A stretch of DNA of 5,746 nt from Candidatus Gastranaerophilales bacterium (GTDB lineage: Bacteria > Cyanobacteriota > Vampirovibrionia > Gastranaerophilales > CAJFVJ01), in assembly GCA_028694275.1 (NCBI GenBank), contig JAQUTS010000114.1:1-5746 (forward strand), written 5' to 3'. Under the pieces are notes generated by a model. It saw only the letters and a program-made list of their open reading frames with translations, was not told the origin of the DNA and searched no databases. Positions 1 to 5,746 of the stretch are shown in pieces. The translations under genes and the position numbers were made by a program. How positions within the stretch are numbered: the stretch's first letter is position 1; every line of letters starts with the position of its first letter.

Positions 1-1162
1 GTAAGTCTTTGAGGATTTCTTGGAAGGCATTTTTTTGTCCGTTTGTAAGGTCAAAAGGCAACGAGCTTACAAACTGATCGACAAGACCTCCTTTTTTGGG
101 TTCTATTATGTTGCCCTGGGTTGTGATTTTGTTCATTTTTCGCATATATGCGAGGCGAAGCTGTACAACAAAAAGCTCTTCAAAAACCAGCCTGCGTCTG
201 GCTTCATCAAGGAGCTCTTGCGTATCGGGAGAATGTATTTGAGATATTGCTGTTGATTTGTCCATCAAATCCAGTTTTGTTTTAATGTAATTTGGCAAAA
301 AATCATCCATTTTGCCCGCGTATAACTCGATTGCATTTTTGATGGCATTGCGAAGAGTTTTGATATTTAGGTTTTCTGTAAGAGCATAAACAGGCACTAT
401 TCCGGCTGTTTGAGGGCCTTGGTTTTCATTAAATTCCCCCACGATAGTGGCTTGAGCACTGTCTATTGCAAGTTTGCCAAGGTAGTCATCATATTTGACT
501 TTGCCTGTCAGGATTATGTTTGCGCCTTTTGGATATTGAGCTTTGTACTTGTGCAAAAGTCGCGGATTTGTTTTGCCGTAAAACCAGCTTGCCGCCACCA
601 TGCCGGTACCATCGGAAACAAGTATTGTGATGATATTCAGACCTCTTTTGCTTGTGTAGGCATTGACTGATTTGATGGTGCCGAACACGCAGACTTCTTC
701 ACCGATTATGAGGTCTTTGATTTTGGTTCTGATGGAATAATCGAGGTATTTTCTTGGGTAATAGGTCAAAAGATCCGTTGCCGTGAAAATCCCTATTTTG
801 TTTAAAACTCCTGCCAGTTTGGGGCCTACGCCTTTAATGTACATTACATCTGTTTCATCAGGATGTCTTGAGAAGGTTGCTTTTTCGGTTAAGGGATTCT
901 CGAATGGTTTTTTTAGCCCCGATACGAGCTGTCTTATGGTTTTCATTCTACTTGAGAGGTCATCTTGTGCATAGCCTTCAAACAGGGTTATGAGCGATTT
1001 CCATTTTGGGTTTGCTTTATCCATTCTTTGGATGTTTCTGAGCTCTCCCAAAATAAACTGCGAAAAAGGACAAGTGCGCCCGCGTATGTCGATGTAGCGG
1101 TGTTCTACTTCGACTTCTATGGCTCGTTTTATTATGTCTATATTTTCAATTTTCTTGTTCAT
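1..1162 (-). CDS. recG: ATP-dependent DNA helicase RecG, N-terminal part (3' end beyond the left edge)
   Basis: The reverse strand is open for 387 codons from the ATG at 1162 to the window edge. RecG is a double-stranded DNA translocase that reverses stalled replication forks and processes branched DNA and R-loops. Visible landmarks: a helix-hairpin-helix-like segment YIKGVGPKLAGVLNKIGI (residues 108-125), PRKYLDYS (136-143), the OB-fold wedge domain (about 155-240, with SDGTGMVAASWF at 183-194), PVYALTENL (257-265), ARRRLVFEELF (321-331) and LPFDLTNGQKNAF (368-380). The last of these normally sits just before the Walker A motif, so all helicase motifs lie outside the window. Residues 1-107 are an N-terminal extension absent from the E. 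coli protein. An in-frame TAG three codons upstream makes 1162 the first possible start. No clear Shine-Dalgarno is present; the start overlaps the end of rqcH by 17 bases, suggesting translational coupling. The family call is firm; completeness cannot be judged here. Confidence 0.95.
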   Translation of the reverse strand, partial: MNKKIENIDIIKRAIEVEVEHRYIDIRGRTCPFSQFILGELRNIQRMDKANPKWKSLITLFEGYAQDDLSSRMKTIRQLVSGLKKPFENPLTEKATFSRHPDETDVMYIKGVGPKLAGVLNKIGIFTATDLLTYYPRKYLDYSIRTKIKDLIIGEEVCVFGTIKSVNAYTSKRGLNIITILVSDGTGMVAASWFYGKTNPRLLHKYKAQYPKGANIILTGKVKYDDYLGKLAIDSAQATIVGEFNENQGPQTAGIVPVYALTENLNIKTLRNAIKNAIELYAGKMDDFLPNYIKTKLDLMDKSTAISQIHSPDTQELLDEARRRLVFEELFVVQLRLAYMRKMNKITTQGNIIEPKKGGLVDQFVSSLPFDLTNGQKNAFQEILKDL

Positions 1163-2825
1163 TTGTGTCTACGATAATGTTAGTTTCGTTGGAAAAAGTT
1201 ACATACCCAGGGTTTGCACATGGCGGTTTTTTTAGGTATTTACGCTTTGTGCATGTAACATCTACTTTAACAGAATTTCGAGCCGGTGAATAGTATACGG
1301 CCAACTTGGAGGCTTTTCTCAAAACATTATCAGGTGGGGTTTCGATATCTTTTGGCATTTTGATAAGAATATGCGCCCCCGGTATATTGAATGTGTGAAG
1401 CCACAAGTCATTGGGCGAGGAGAGCTTTGAGATAATATAATCATTTTGCTTGTTGTTTTTGCCTATAAATATTTTGTAGCCTTCAATCTCTATTGAATCG
1501 AGCTCCATTTTTTCTTTTTGGGGCTTGGTTTTGGAAGTTTCTTTTATCAGTCCTTTTTGGGTAAGTTCTTGTTTTATTTCTTCTGTGATTTTGACAGATT
1601 CTGCTTGTTCTAAAGCGTTTTTGATACTTTCAAGATAGTCGATTTCGAGTTTGGTTGATTCAAGCAGCTTGTTTGCGTATTCATTAGCTGTTTTTGTTTT
1701 GTTATAAAGCTTGTAATAGCGCTTGATATTGTCTTTGAGACTAAGCATCTCATCAAGTTCGATTGTGATTGGATTGTTGTTGTCGTAGTAATTTTCAAGC
1801 GTTAGATTTTTTTGCACATCTTTTATTGAGTGCATATTTGAGGTCAAAATATCAGCCCAAACGCGGTATTTTTCTGACTTTTGGGAGTTATCGAGAGTTT
1901 TTTGGTGTGTCAGGGCTGTTTTAGTTTGTTTTTTGATTTCTTTATTAACCACTTGAAGTAAAGGTGCTTTTGCTCCTTGAAGTTTGTCTTGAGCGACAAA
2001 TTTGCCAAAATAATCATCAATCATATCATTTGTACTGATGTATTGTTTGAGGGGGATTTGTTTTTTAAGCGAAAATAGCGAAAATAATTCACCATCAAAG
2101 GAGATTGAGGGGTTTAGTATTTCAAGGTCGACGGCTTTTTTTGCAAGTTCGTAAAGGATTTTAGGGTCATTATTTGAGGCTTTGATGAGTTCTTTTGCTA
2201 AAGGGATTGTGATATCAAAGTACTTATTGTTTAGGACTTCTGGCTGTATTTCGCCTCTAAAGTCACTGTAAAACTCTTCCCAAGGGGTTTTGAGGATGTT
2301 TTTTTTGTCTTTTTTTGTTGGGTAAATGTATCTGAGGCCTCCTGAGAGTTCGCGGTCTTTGCTTTTTTCTTCGCCTACATTGTGCGCACATCCGATGATT
2401 ATGTCATTTTCGCAATTGTACAATATTACATTGCTGTGTTTGCCCATTAGTTCGATTGCCAGTACTTGCGGGGATTTTTCACCAAGTTCGTTGTAGCTTT
2501 CGATAAAAATCTCAAATATTCTTTCATGTTCAGGCTGTTTTACTTGAAGAATTTTGGCACCTTCTAAGTATTTGCGCAAAAGCATGCAAAACATAGGCGG
2601 CTGTTTTGGGATTTCAAGCGGCCGCAGATTGTTTTTTGTGATGCAAAGATGGGGATATTTGGGGTCAATATTGATGTAGAGTTTGTGGTTTTGCCCGAAT
2701 GAGCGAAAATTTAGCACCAATTCTCTTCTTGAGGGCTGTTGAATTTTTTGGATGCGCCCTGATTCGAGAATGTTTCCATATTCTTCTATAAAGGCCTTGA
2801 GGCATAGTGAATCAAAATTTATCAT
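1146..2825 (-). CDS. rqcH: RqcH/Rqc2-type NFACT protein (ribosome quality control, FbpA family)
   Basis: A complete 559-residue protein, close to the 550-580 usual for bacterial NFACT proteins. Family knowledge: RqcH binds 50S subunits that carry peptidyl-tRNA after ribosome splitting, and recruits tRNA-Ala to add C-terminal alanine tails that mark the stalled peptide for proteolysis. Older annotations call it fibronectin-binding protein FbpA. Visible parts: NFACT-N (1 to about 190) with MLLRKYLEGA (81-90), ELMGKHSNVIL (125-135) and GGLRYIYP (162-169); a short helical region with PLAKELI (208-214); a lysine- and glutamate-rich coiled-coil middle (about 285-430) containing KYRVWADIL (319-327); and NFACT-R (about 446-551) with GKNNKQNDY (455-463), DLWLHTFNIPGAHI (473-486), YYSPAR (511-516) and KKPPCANPGYV (532-542). 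The Asp-Arg pair important in B. subtilis RqcH appears as Glu101-Arg102. An in-frame TAA two codons upstream fixes the ATG at 2825 as the first start; its ribosome binding site is poor. recG follows with a 17-base overlap. Confidence 0.94.
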   Translation of the reverse strand: MINFDSLCLKAFIEEYGNILESGRIQKIQQPSRRELVLNFRSFGQNHKLYINIDPKYPHLCITKNNLRPLEIPKQPPMFCMLLRKYLEGAKILQVKQPEHERIFEIFIESYNELGEKSPQVLAIELMGKHSNVILYNCENDIIIGCAHNVGEEKSKDRELSGGLRYIYPTKKDKKNILKTPWEEFYSDFRGEIQPEVLNNKYFDITIPLAKELIKASNNDPKILYELAKKAVDLEILNPSISFDGELFSLFSLKKQIPLKQYISTNDMIDDYFGKFVAQDKLQGAKAPLLQVVNKEIKKQTKTALTHQKTLDNSQKSEKYRVWADILTSNMHSIKDVQKNLTLENYYDNNNPITIELDEMLSLKDNIKRYYKLYNKTKTANEYANKLLESTKLEIDYLESIKNALEQAESVKITEEIKQELTQKGLIKETSKTKPQKEKMELDSIEIEGYKIFIGKNNKQNDYIISKLSSPNDLWLHTFNIPGAHILIKMPKDIETPPDNVLRKASKLAVYYSPARNSVKVDVTCTKRKYLKKPPCANPGYVTFSNETNIIVDTNEQEN

Positions 2826-2865
2826 TGTTTAATATTTCTTAATATAAGTAACCTTTGGGGTTTAA

Positions 2866-2920
2866 CTACTACGAGAGTAGGGTATTAAATACATGTAAGG
2901 ACAATAAGCAATCTTCCTTA
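2866..2920. other. Three consecutive small hairpins upstream of rqcH
   Basis: Three perfect inverted repeats follow one another: CTACT (2866-2870) with AGTAG (2876-2880), GTAT (2882-2885) with ATAC (2889-2892), and TAAGGA (2896-2901) with TCCTTA (2915-2920). None is followed by a long T tract on either strand, so they do not look like terminators. They overlap the possible rqcH promoter. They may be part of a leader or of the candidate RNA next door, or may be chance in AT-rich DNA. Confidence 0.3.
2883..2911 (-). promoter_or_regulatory. Possible promoter for rqcH-recG
   Basis: On the minus strand TTGCTT (2911-2906) and TTAATA (2888-2883) are separated by 17 bases, as expected for a sigma-70 type promoter. 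Transcription would start near 2876, leaving a leader of about 50 bases before the rqcH ATG. Both hexamers are imperfect and the region is AT-rich, so chance matches are likely. Confidence 0.3.
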
Positions 2921-2928
2921 AAATCCTT

Positions 2929-2954
2929 CTCTCTCTAATTCCTCTCTCTAATAT
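2929..2954. repeat. Two-copy 13-base pyrimidine-rich tandem repeat
   Basis: CTCTCTCTAATTC (2929-2941) is followed directly by CTCTCTCTAATAT (2942-2954); the first 11 bases are identical. On the minus strand this gives two AG-rich blocks. Either copy can pair with AGAGAG at 3141-3146, so the repeat may form the outer stem of the candidate structured RNA. Confidence 0.75.
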
Positions 2955-2960
2955 GTGGTA

Positions 2961-3150
2961 GACTTATCCGGCGCAAGTCGGTTTTTTTTTGCGGAATTCG
3001 ACAAGAGCGCCGTGGCACAAAGTGCCCCAGCTCGTTCTAGTGAGTAGTTTATCGGAATGTAGCTTTGCACAAGTGCAAAGTGAAATGAAGTGAAAAACTA
3101 CGAACAGTCGATATTCCAAGACGCGGATGGCGAGTAATAAAGAGAGTATA
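2961..3150. ncRNA. Candidate structured RNA of unknown family (strand undecided)
   Basis: This gene-free stretch is less AT-rich than its flanks and carries nested complementary segments. A 10-pair stem joins GGAATTCGAC (2993-3002) to GTCGATATTCC (3107-3117) with one bulged T. Inside it are a hairpin GAGC/GCTC (3005-3008, 3030-3033) topped by GGCAC/GTGCC (3014-3018, 3022-3026), and an arm GTAGTTT/AAACTAC (3044-3050, 3095-3101) enclosing the hairpin CTTTGCA/TGCAAAG (3063-3069, 3074-3080). Outside it ATCCGgCG (2966-2973) can pair with CGCGGAT (3122-3128). No tRNA, 5S, RNase P, SRP or tmRNA signature was recognised. If on the plus strand, the RNA could end at the terminator at 3168-3199, but an internal T9 run (2982-2990) would be awkward. 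If on the minus strand, it would lie between rplY and rqcH. It could also be a dispersed palindromic repeat. Pairing was worked out by eye, without energy calculation. Confidence 0.35.
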
Positions 3151-3167
3151 AGGTGCAAATTTAAACT

Positions 3168-3199
3168 AAAAAAAGCGGAATTTTACTCCCGCTTTTTTT
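3168..3199 (-). terminator. Rho-independent terminator after rplY, possibly bidirectional
   Basis: A perfect 11-pair stem joins A7-GCGG (3168-3178) to CCGC-T7 (3189-3199) around a 10-base loop. It begins 16 bases after the rplY stop codon, so it fits as the rplY terminator on the minus strand. Because the stem has A7 on one side and T7 on the other, it reads equally well on the plus strand and could also end a transcript arriving from the candidate RNA. Confidence 0.85.
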
Positions 3200-3215
3200 G
3201 ATTAAATATTTAAAC

Positions 3216-3500
3216 TTACGCTACTTTGAATTCTACGTGAAGAATTTCGTTAGTTGCGTAGTTTTTTTGAACATTTTGAACAACAACATTGTATTTTTTG
3301 CTGCCCACTGAAAGTTCAAAAGTGGCTTCTTTGTTATATTTGTAAGTTTGCATGAATTCGTGAGTGTTTACTTGTACACTTACAGATTCAATACCTTTTC
3401 CGTATACTGTAGCAGGAAGATTGCCTGAAGCGCGAAGCTGTCTTGGGTTCAAGCTTTCGTCTCTTGTTGCTGCTTCAAATTTTATTATTGTCTGTGTCAT
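3216..3500 (-). CDS. rplY: 50S ribosomal protein bL25
   Basis: A complete 94-residue protein, the length of the short E. coli type of L25 and without the C-terminal domain of the longer Ctc type. bL25 binds 5S rRNA in the central protuberance of the large subunit. The N-terminal part shows the family pattern: an early basic stretch ending in RQLRASGNLPATVYGKG (about residues 20-36), then a beta-barrel region with VQVNTHEFMQ (about 42-51), and a C-terminal strand ILHVEFKVA. The ATG at 3500 is preceded by AGGAG (3510-3514) at a spacing of nine bases, which supports this start. The gene appears to stand alone: terminators lie both upstream (after gap) and downstream. A TACAAT hexamer (3529-3534, minus strand) could be a -10 box, but I see no convincing -35 partner. 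Confidence 0.93.
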   Translation of the reverse strand: MTQTIIKFEAATRDESLNPRQLRASGNLPATVYGKGIESVSVQVNTHEFMQTYKYNKEATFELSVGSKKYNVVVQNVQKNYATNEILHVEFKVA

Positions 3501-3607
3501 TGTTACTGTCTCCTTTATCGATATTATTATTGTAAGACAAACAAAATTTTTTGGGGAGTTTTTTTGTTAAAATTTTTTAAGCACGCGAAAGCTCTTTTGT
3601 ATCAAAC

Positions 3608-3638
3608 AAAAAAGGCACCTTGTAGAAGATGCCTTTTT
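3608..3638 (-). terminator. Rho-independent terminator after gap
   Basis: AAAAAGGCA (3609-3617) and TGCCTTTTT (3630-3638) form a nine-pair stem, extended inside by CTT/AAG (3619-3621, 3626-3628) with a GTAG loop. Read on the minus strand it ends in T6 (3613-3608). It lies 20 bases after the gap stop codon and separates gap from rplY. A short palindrome, GAGTT-TTA-AACTC (3643-3655), sits between the stop codon and this stem. Confidence 0.85.
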
Positions 3639-3658
3639 GCTTGAGTTTTAAACTCTGA

Positions 3659-4681
<1,023 letters not shown>

Positions 4682-4707
4682 TTAATAGTATTTGTGCATA
4701 CCTCACT

Positions 4708-4736
4708 TTTATAACCAAAACATAACTATTTTTCAA
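4708..4736 (-). promoter_or_regulatory. Sigma-70 type promoter of gap
   Basis: On the minus strand TTGAAA (4736-4731) and TATAAA (4713-4708) are separated by exactly 17 bases. Both match the consensus in five of six positions. Transcription would begin near 4701, giving a leader of about 35 bases that contains the ribosome binding site. Confidence 0.75.
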
Positions 4737-4743
4737 GGTTTAT

Positions 4744-4759
4744 AGTGAATATTTTCACA
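4744..4759. promoter_or_regulatory. Inverted-repeat operator, Rex-like or CRP/FNR-like, between gap and pfp
   Basis: AGTGAATATTTTCACA contains the half sites AGTGA and TCACA around six AT bases. Extended by a base each side it matches 10 of 12 half-site positions of TTGTGA-N6-TCACAA, the commonly described Rex operator. It also matches nine of ten positions of the CRP-type TGTGA-N6-TCACA. The centre lies about 50 bases upstream of the inferred gap start and about 59 bases upstream of the inferred pfp start, so one protein could act on both promoters. Which regulator binds cannot be decided from the site alone. Confidence 0.45.
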
Positions 4760-4774
4760 TTTGATATTTTTAAC

Positions 4775-4803
4775 TTCATTACTAATTATGTTGGTGCTAA
4801 AAT
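4775..4803 (+). promoter_or_regulatory. Possible extended -10 promoter of pfp
   Basis: TAAAAT (4798-4803) is preceded by TGC (4795-4797), which makes the TGn extension typical of promoters that tolerate a weak -35 box. TTCATT (4775-4780), 17 bases upstream, is a poor -35. Transcription would begin near 4810, almost at an upstream in-frame ATG (4812), which argues for translation from the later ATG at 4839. Confidence 0.45.
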
Positions 4804-4825
4804 CAGAACGAATGTTTAGCAAAAT

Positions 4826-4830
4826 AGAGG
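4826..4830 (+). promoter_or_regulatory. Ribosome binding site that decides the pfp start
   Basis: AGAGG ends eight bases before the ATG at 4839. The alternative in-frame ATG at 4812 would add nine residues (MFSKIEEKE) but has no comparable purine-rich site at the right distance. Confidence 0.7.
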
Positions 4831-4838
4831 AAAAAGAA

Positions 4839-5746
4839 ATGACCAAAGAACTTTCACCTTTACATCAAGAAAGACTGAAATATCAGCCTAAATTACCTTC
4901 AGTTTTGGCTGCAGGTATCAAAAATATTGACATCGTAGAAGGATCTAAAACTTCTGCTGTGCGTGATGCTCAAGATATTGAGAAGCTTTTCCCGAATTCT
5001 TTCGGCAAACCGACTGTAACTTTTAAAGAATCACAAGGAAATGTTGCTGTTGAAAAACGCAATGTAGGCGTTATTCTTTCAGGCGGACAAGCACCCGGCG
5101 GGCACAATGTTATCGCAGGTCTTTATGATGCTTTGAAACAAGCCAATTCAGCCAACAAATTGTATGGTTTTTTGGGCGGTCCGGCAGGGATTATGAAAGG
5201 CAAATATGTAGAATTTGATGATGCGTTTATTGATGCATACCGCAACACAGGCGGGTTTGATATCATCGGATCAGGCCGTGACAAACTTGAAACTCAAGCT
5301 CAATTTGAACAAGCTTGGGAAACTTGCAAGCAGCTTGGTATTTCAGCTGTTGTAATTATTGGCGGTGATGATTCAAACACAAACGCAGCTTTGTTGGGCG
5401 AATACTTTCAAGCACAAGATGCGGGTATTCAAGTTATTGGCTGCCCAAAAACTATCGACGGGGATTTGAAAAACGAACAAATCGAAATCTCGTTCGGTTT
5501 TGATACAGCGACAAAAACATACGCAGAGTTGATTTCTAATATCATGCGTGATGCAAATTCTGCCAAAAAATACTGGCACTTCATCAAATTGATGGGAAGA
5601 TCAGCAACTCACGTTGCTCTTGAGGCTGCTTTGCAAACTCAGCCAAACATCACTTTGATTTCAGAAGAAGTTGCCGCTAATAAGACTTCTTTGGCTGAAA
5701 TTGTTGATTATATGGCTGATATCGTTATCAGACGTTCTCAATCAGG
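4839..5746 (+). CDS. pfp: Pyrophosphate-dependent 6-phosphofructokinase, N-terminal part (3' end beyond the right edge)
   Basis: The frame is open for 302 codons to the window edge. The enzyme phosphorylates fructose 6-phosphate with pyrophosphate in place of ATP, reversibly, in the cytoplasm. The phosphate-donor loop [14 protein letters not shown] (77-90) is followed by GGDDSNTNA (175-183). Asp178 in GGDD, where ATP-dependent enzymes have glycine, marks pyrophosphate use. PKTIDGDL (203-210) supplies Lys204, the second pyrophosphate marker, and the catalytic Asp207. [13 protein letters not shown] (250-262) includes the MGR substrate-binding motif. The N-terminal extension of about 75 residues before the first loop fits the long form of about 550 residues also found in plants, spirochaetes and chlamydiae, so roughly 250 residues should lie outside the window. 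The gene is transcribed away from gap, and the two share a 172-base control region with a dyad operator candidate. The family and donor type are firm; only the exact start (4839 or 4812) is open. Confidence 0.95.
   Translation, partial: MTKELSPLHQERLKYQPKLPSVLAAGIKNIDIVEGSKTSAVRDAQDIEKLFPNSFGKPTVTFKESQGNVAVEKRNVGVILSGGQAPGGHNVIAGLYDALKQANSANKLYGFLGGPAGIMKGKYVEFDDAFIDAYRNTGGFDIIGSGRDKLETQAQFEQAWETCKQLGISAVVIIGGDDSNTNAALLGEYFQAQDAGIQVIGCPKTIDGDLKNEQIEISFGFDTATKTYAELISNIMRDANSAKKYWHFIKLMGRSATHVALEAALQTQPNITLISEEVAANKTSLAEIVDYMADIVIRRSQS

Noticed and set aside
2855..2884. Resemblance to the 3' part of 5S rRNA (ACGAGAGTAGGG with GGGG upstream)
   Set aside because: Only about a dozen bases match. 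The paired CCCC of helix IV, the rest of the 5S molecule and its closing stem are missing. A small degenerate fragment is possible but cannot be supported.
2961..2990. Plus-strand terminator (GACTT/AAGTC hairpin followed by T9)
   Set aside because: The stem is only five AT-rich pairs with a nine-base loop, two G bases separate it from the T run, and no plus-strand gene lies upstream. It is kept as part of the candidate RNA region.
3053..3118. tRNA-like stretch (CGGAATGTAGC with ATTCC about 60 bases later)
   Set aside because: The start looks like some tRNA acceptor and D-arm sequences, but there is no proper anticodon arm, no GTTCRANNC T-loop, and the acceptor pairing is only five bases.
2964..3158. 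64-codon minus-strand open frame in the gene-free region
   Set aside because: It starts at TTG without a ribosome binding site, resembles no protein family I know, and runs straight through the inverted repeats of the candidate RNA. It is most likely a chance frame.
4812..4838. Upstream ATG at 4812 as the pfp start
   Set aside because: It is in frame but lacks a good ribosome binding site and falls almost at the inferred transcription start. The ATG at 4839 has AGAGG at a suitable distance.

Overview
The window holds five protein genes from an AT-rich bacterial chromosome: three complete, and two cut by the window edges. Nothing in it looks like a phage, insertion sequence, CRISPR array or defence island. 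Four genes lie on the minus strand (recG fragment, rqcH, rplY, gap). One lies on the plus strand (pfp, 5' part only). The pairing of a pyrophosphate-dependent phosphofructokinase with NAD-type GAPDH suggests a fermentative, probably anaerobic organism. RecG has an N-terminal extension of about 107 residues, a form known from cyanobacteria and their relatives and from Thermotoga among others. A gut lineage such as the Gastranaerophilales (non-photosynthetic cyanobacterial relatives) would fit, but this is inference and the sequence alone does not settle the taxon.

Left part (1-2825, minus strand): rqcH, encoding the NFACT-family ribosome quality-control factor, is followed by recG, the replication-fork helicase, which runs off the left edge. 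The two genes overlap by 17 bases and look co-transcribed and translationally coupled.

Middle (2826-3215): 390 bases with no convincing gene. They contain several hairpins, a two-copy 13-base pyrimidine repeat, and a roughly 190-base stretch (2961-3150) whose segments pair in a nested, multi-branched way. That stretch is a candidate structured RNA that I cannot assign to a known family. It ends next to a nearly symmetrical terminator (3168-3199) that could serve rplY on the minus strand, the candidate RNA on the plus strand, or both.

Right part (3216-5746): rplY (ribosomal protein bL25) is a single-gene unit with a strong ribosome binding site. Next come gap with its own terminator, and a 172-base divergent control region between gap and pfp. 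That region has a good promoter for gap, a weaker extended -10 type promoter for pfp, and between them a 16-base dyad that resembles operators of the redox repressor Rex (or of CRP/FNR-type regulators). A shared operator of this kind would let redox or carbon state set an upper and a lower glycolytic step together. This is the most testable regulatory idea in the window.
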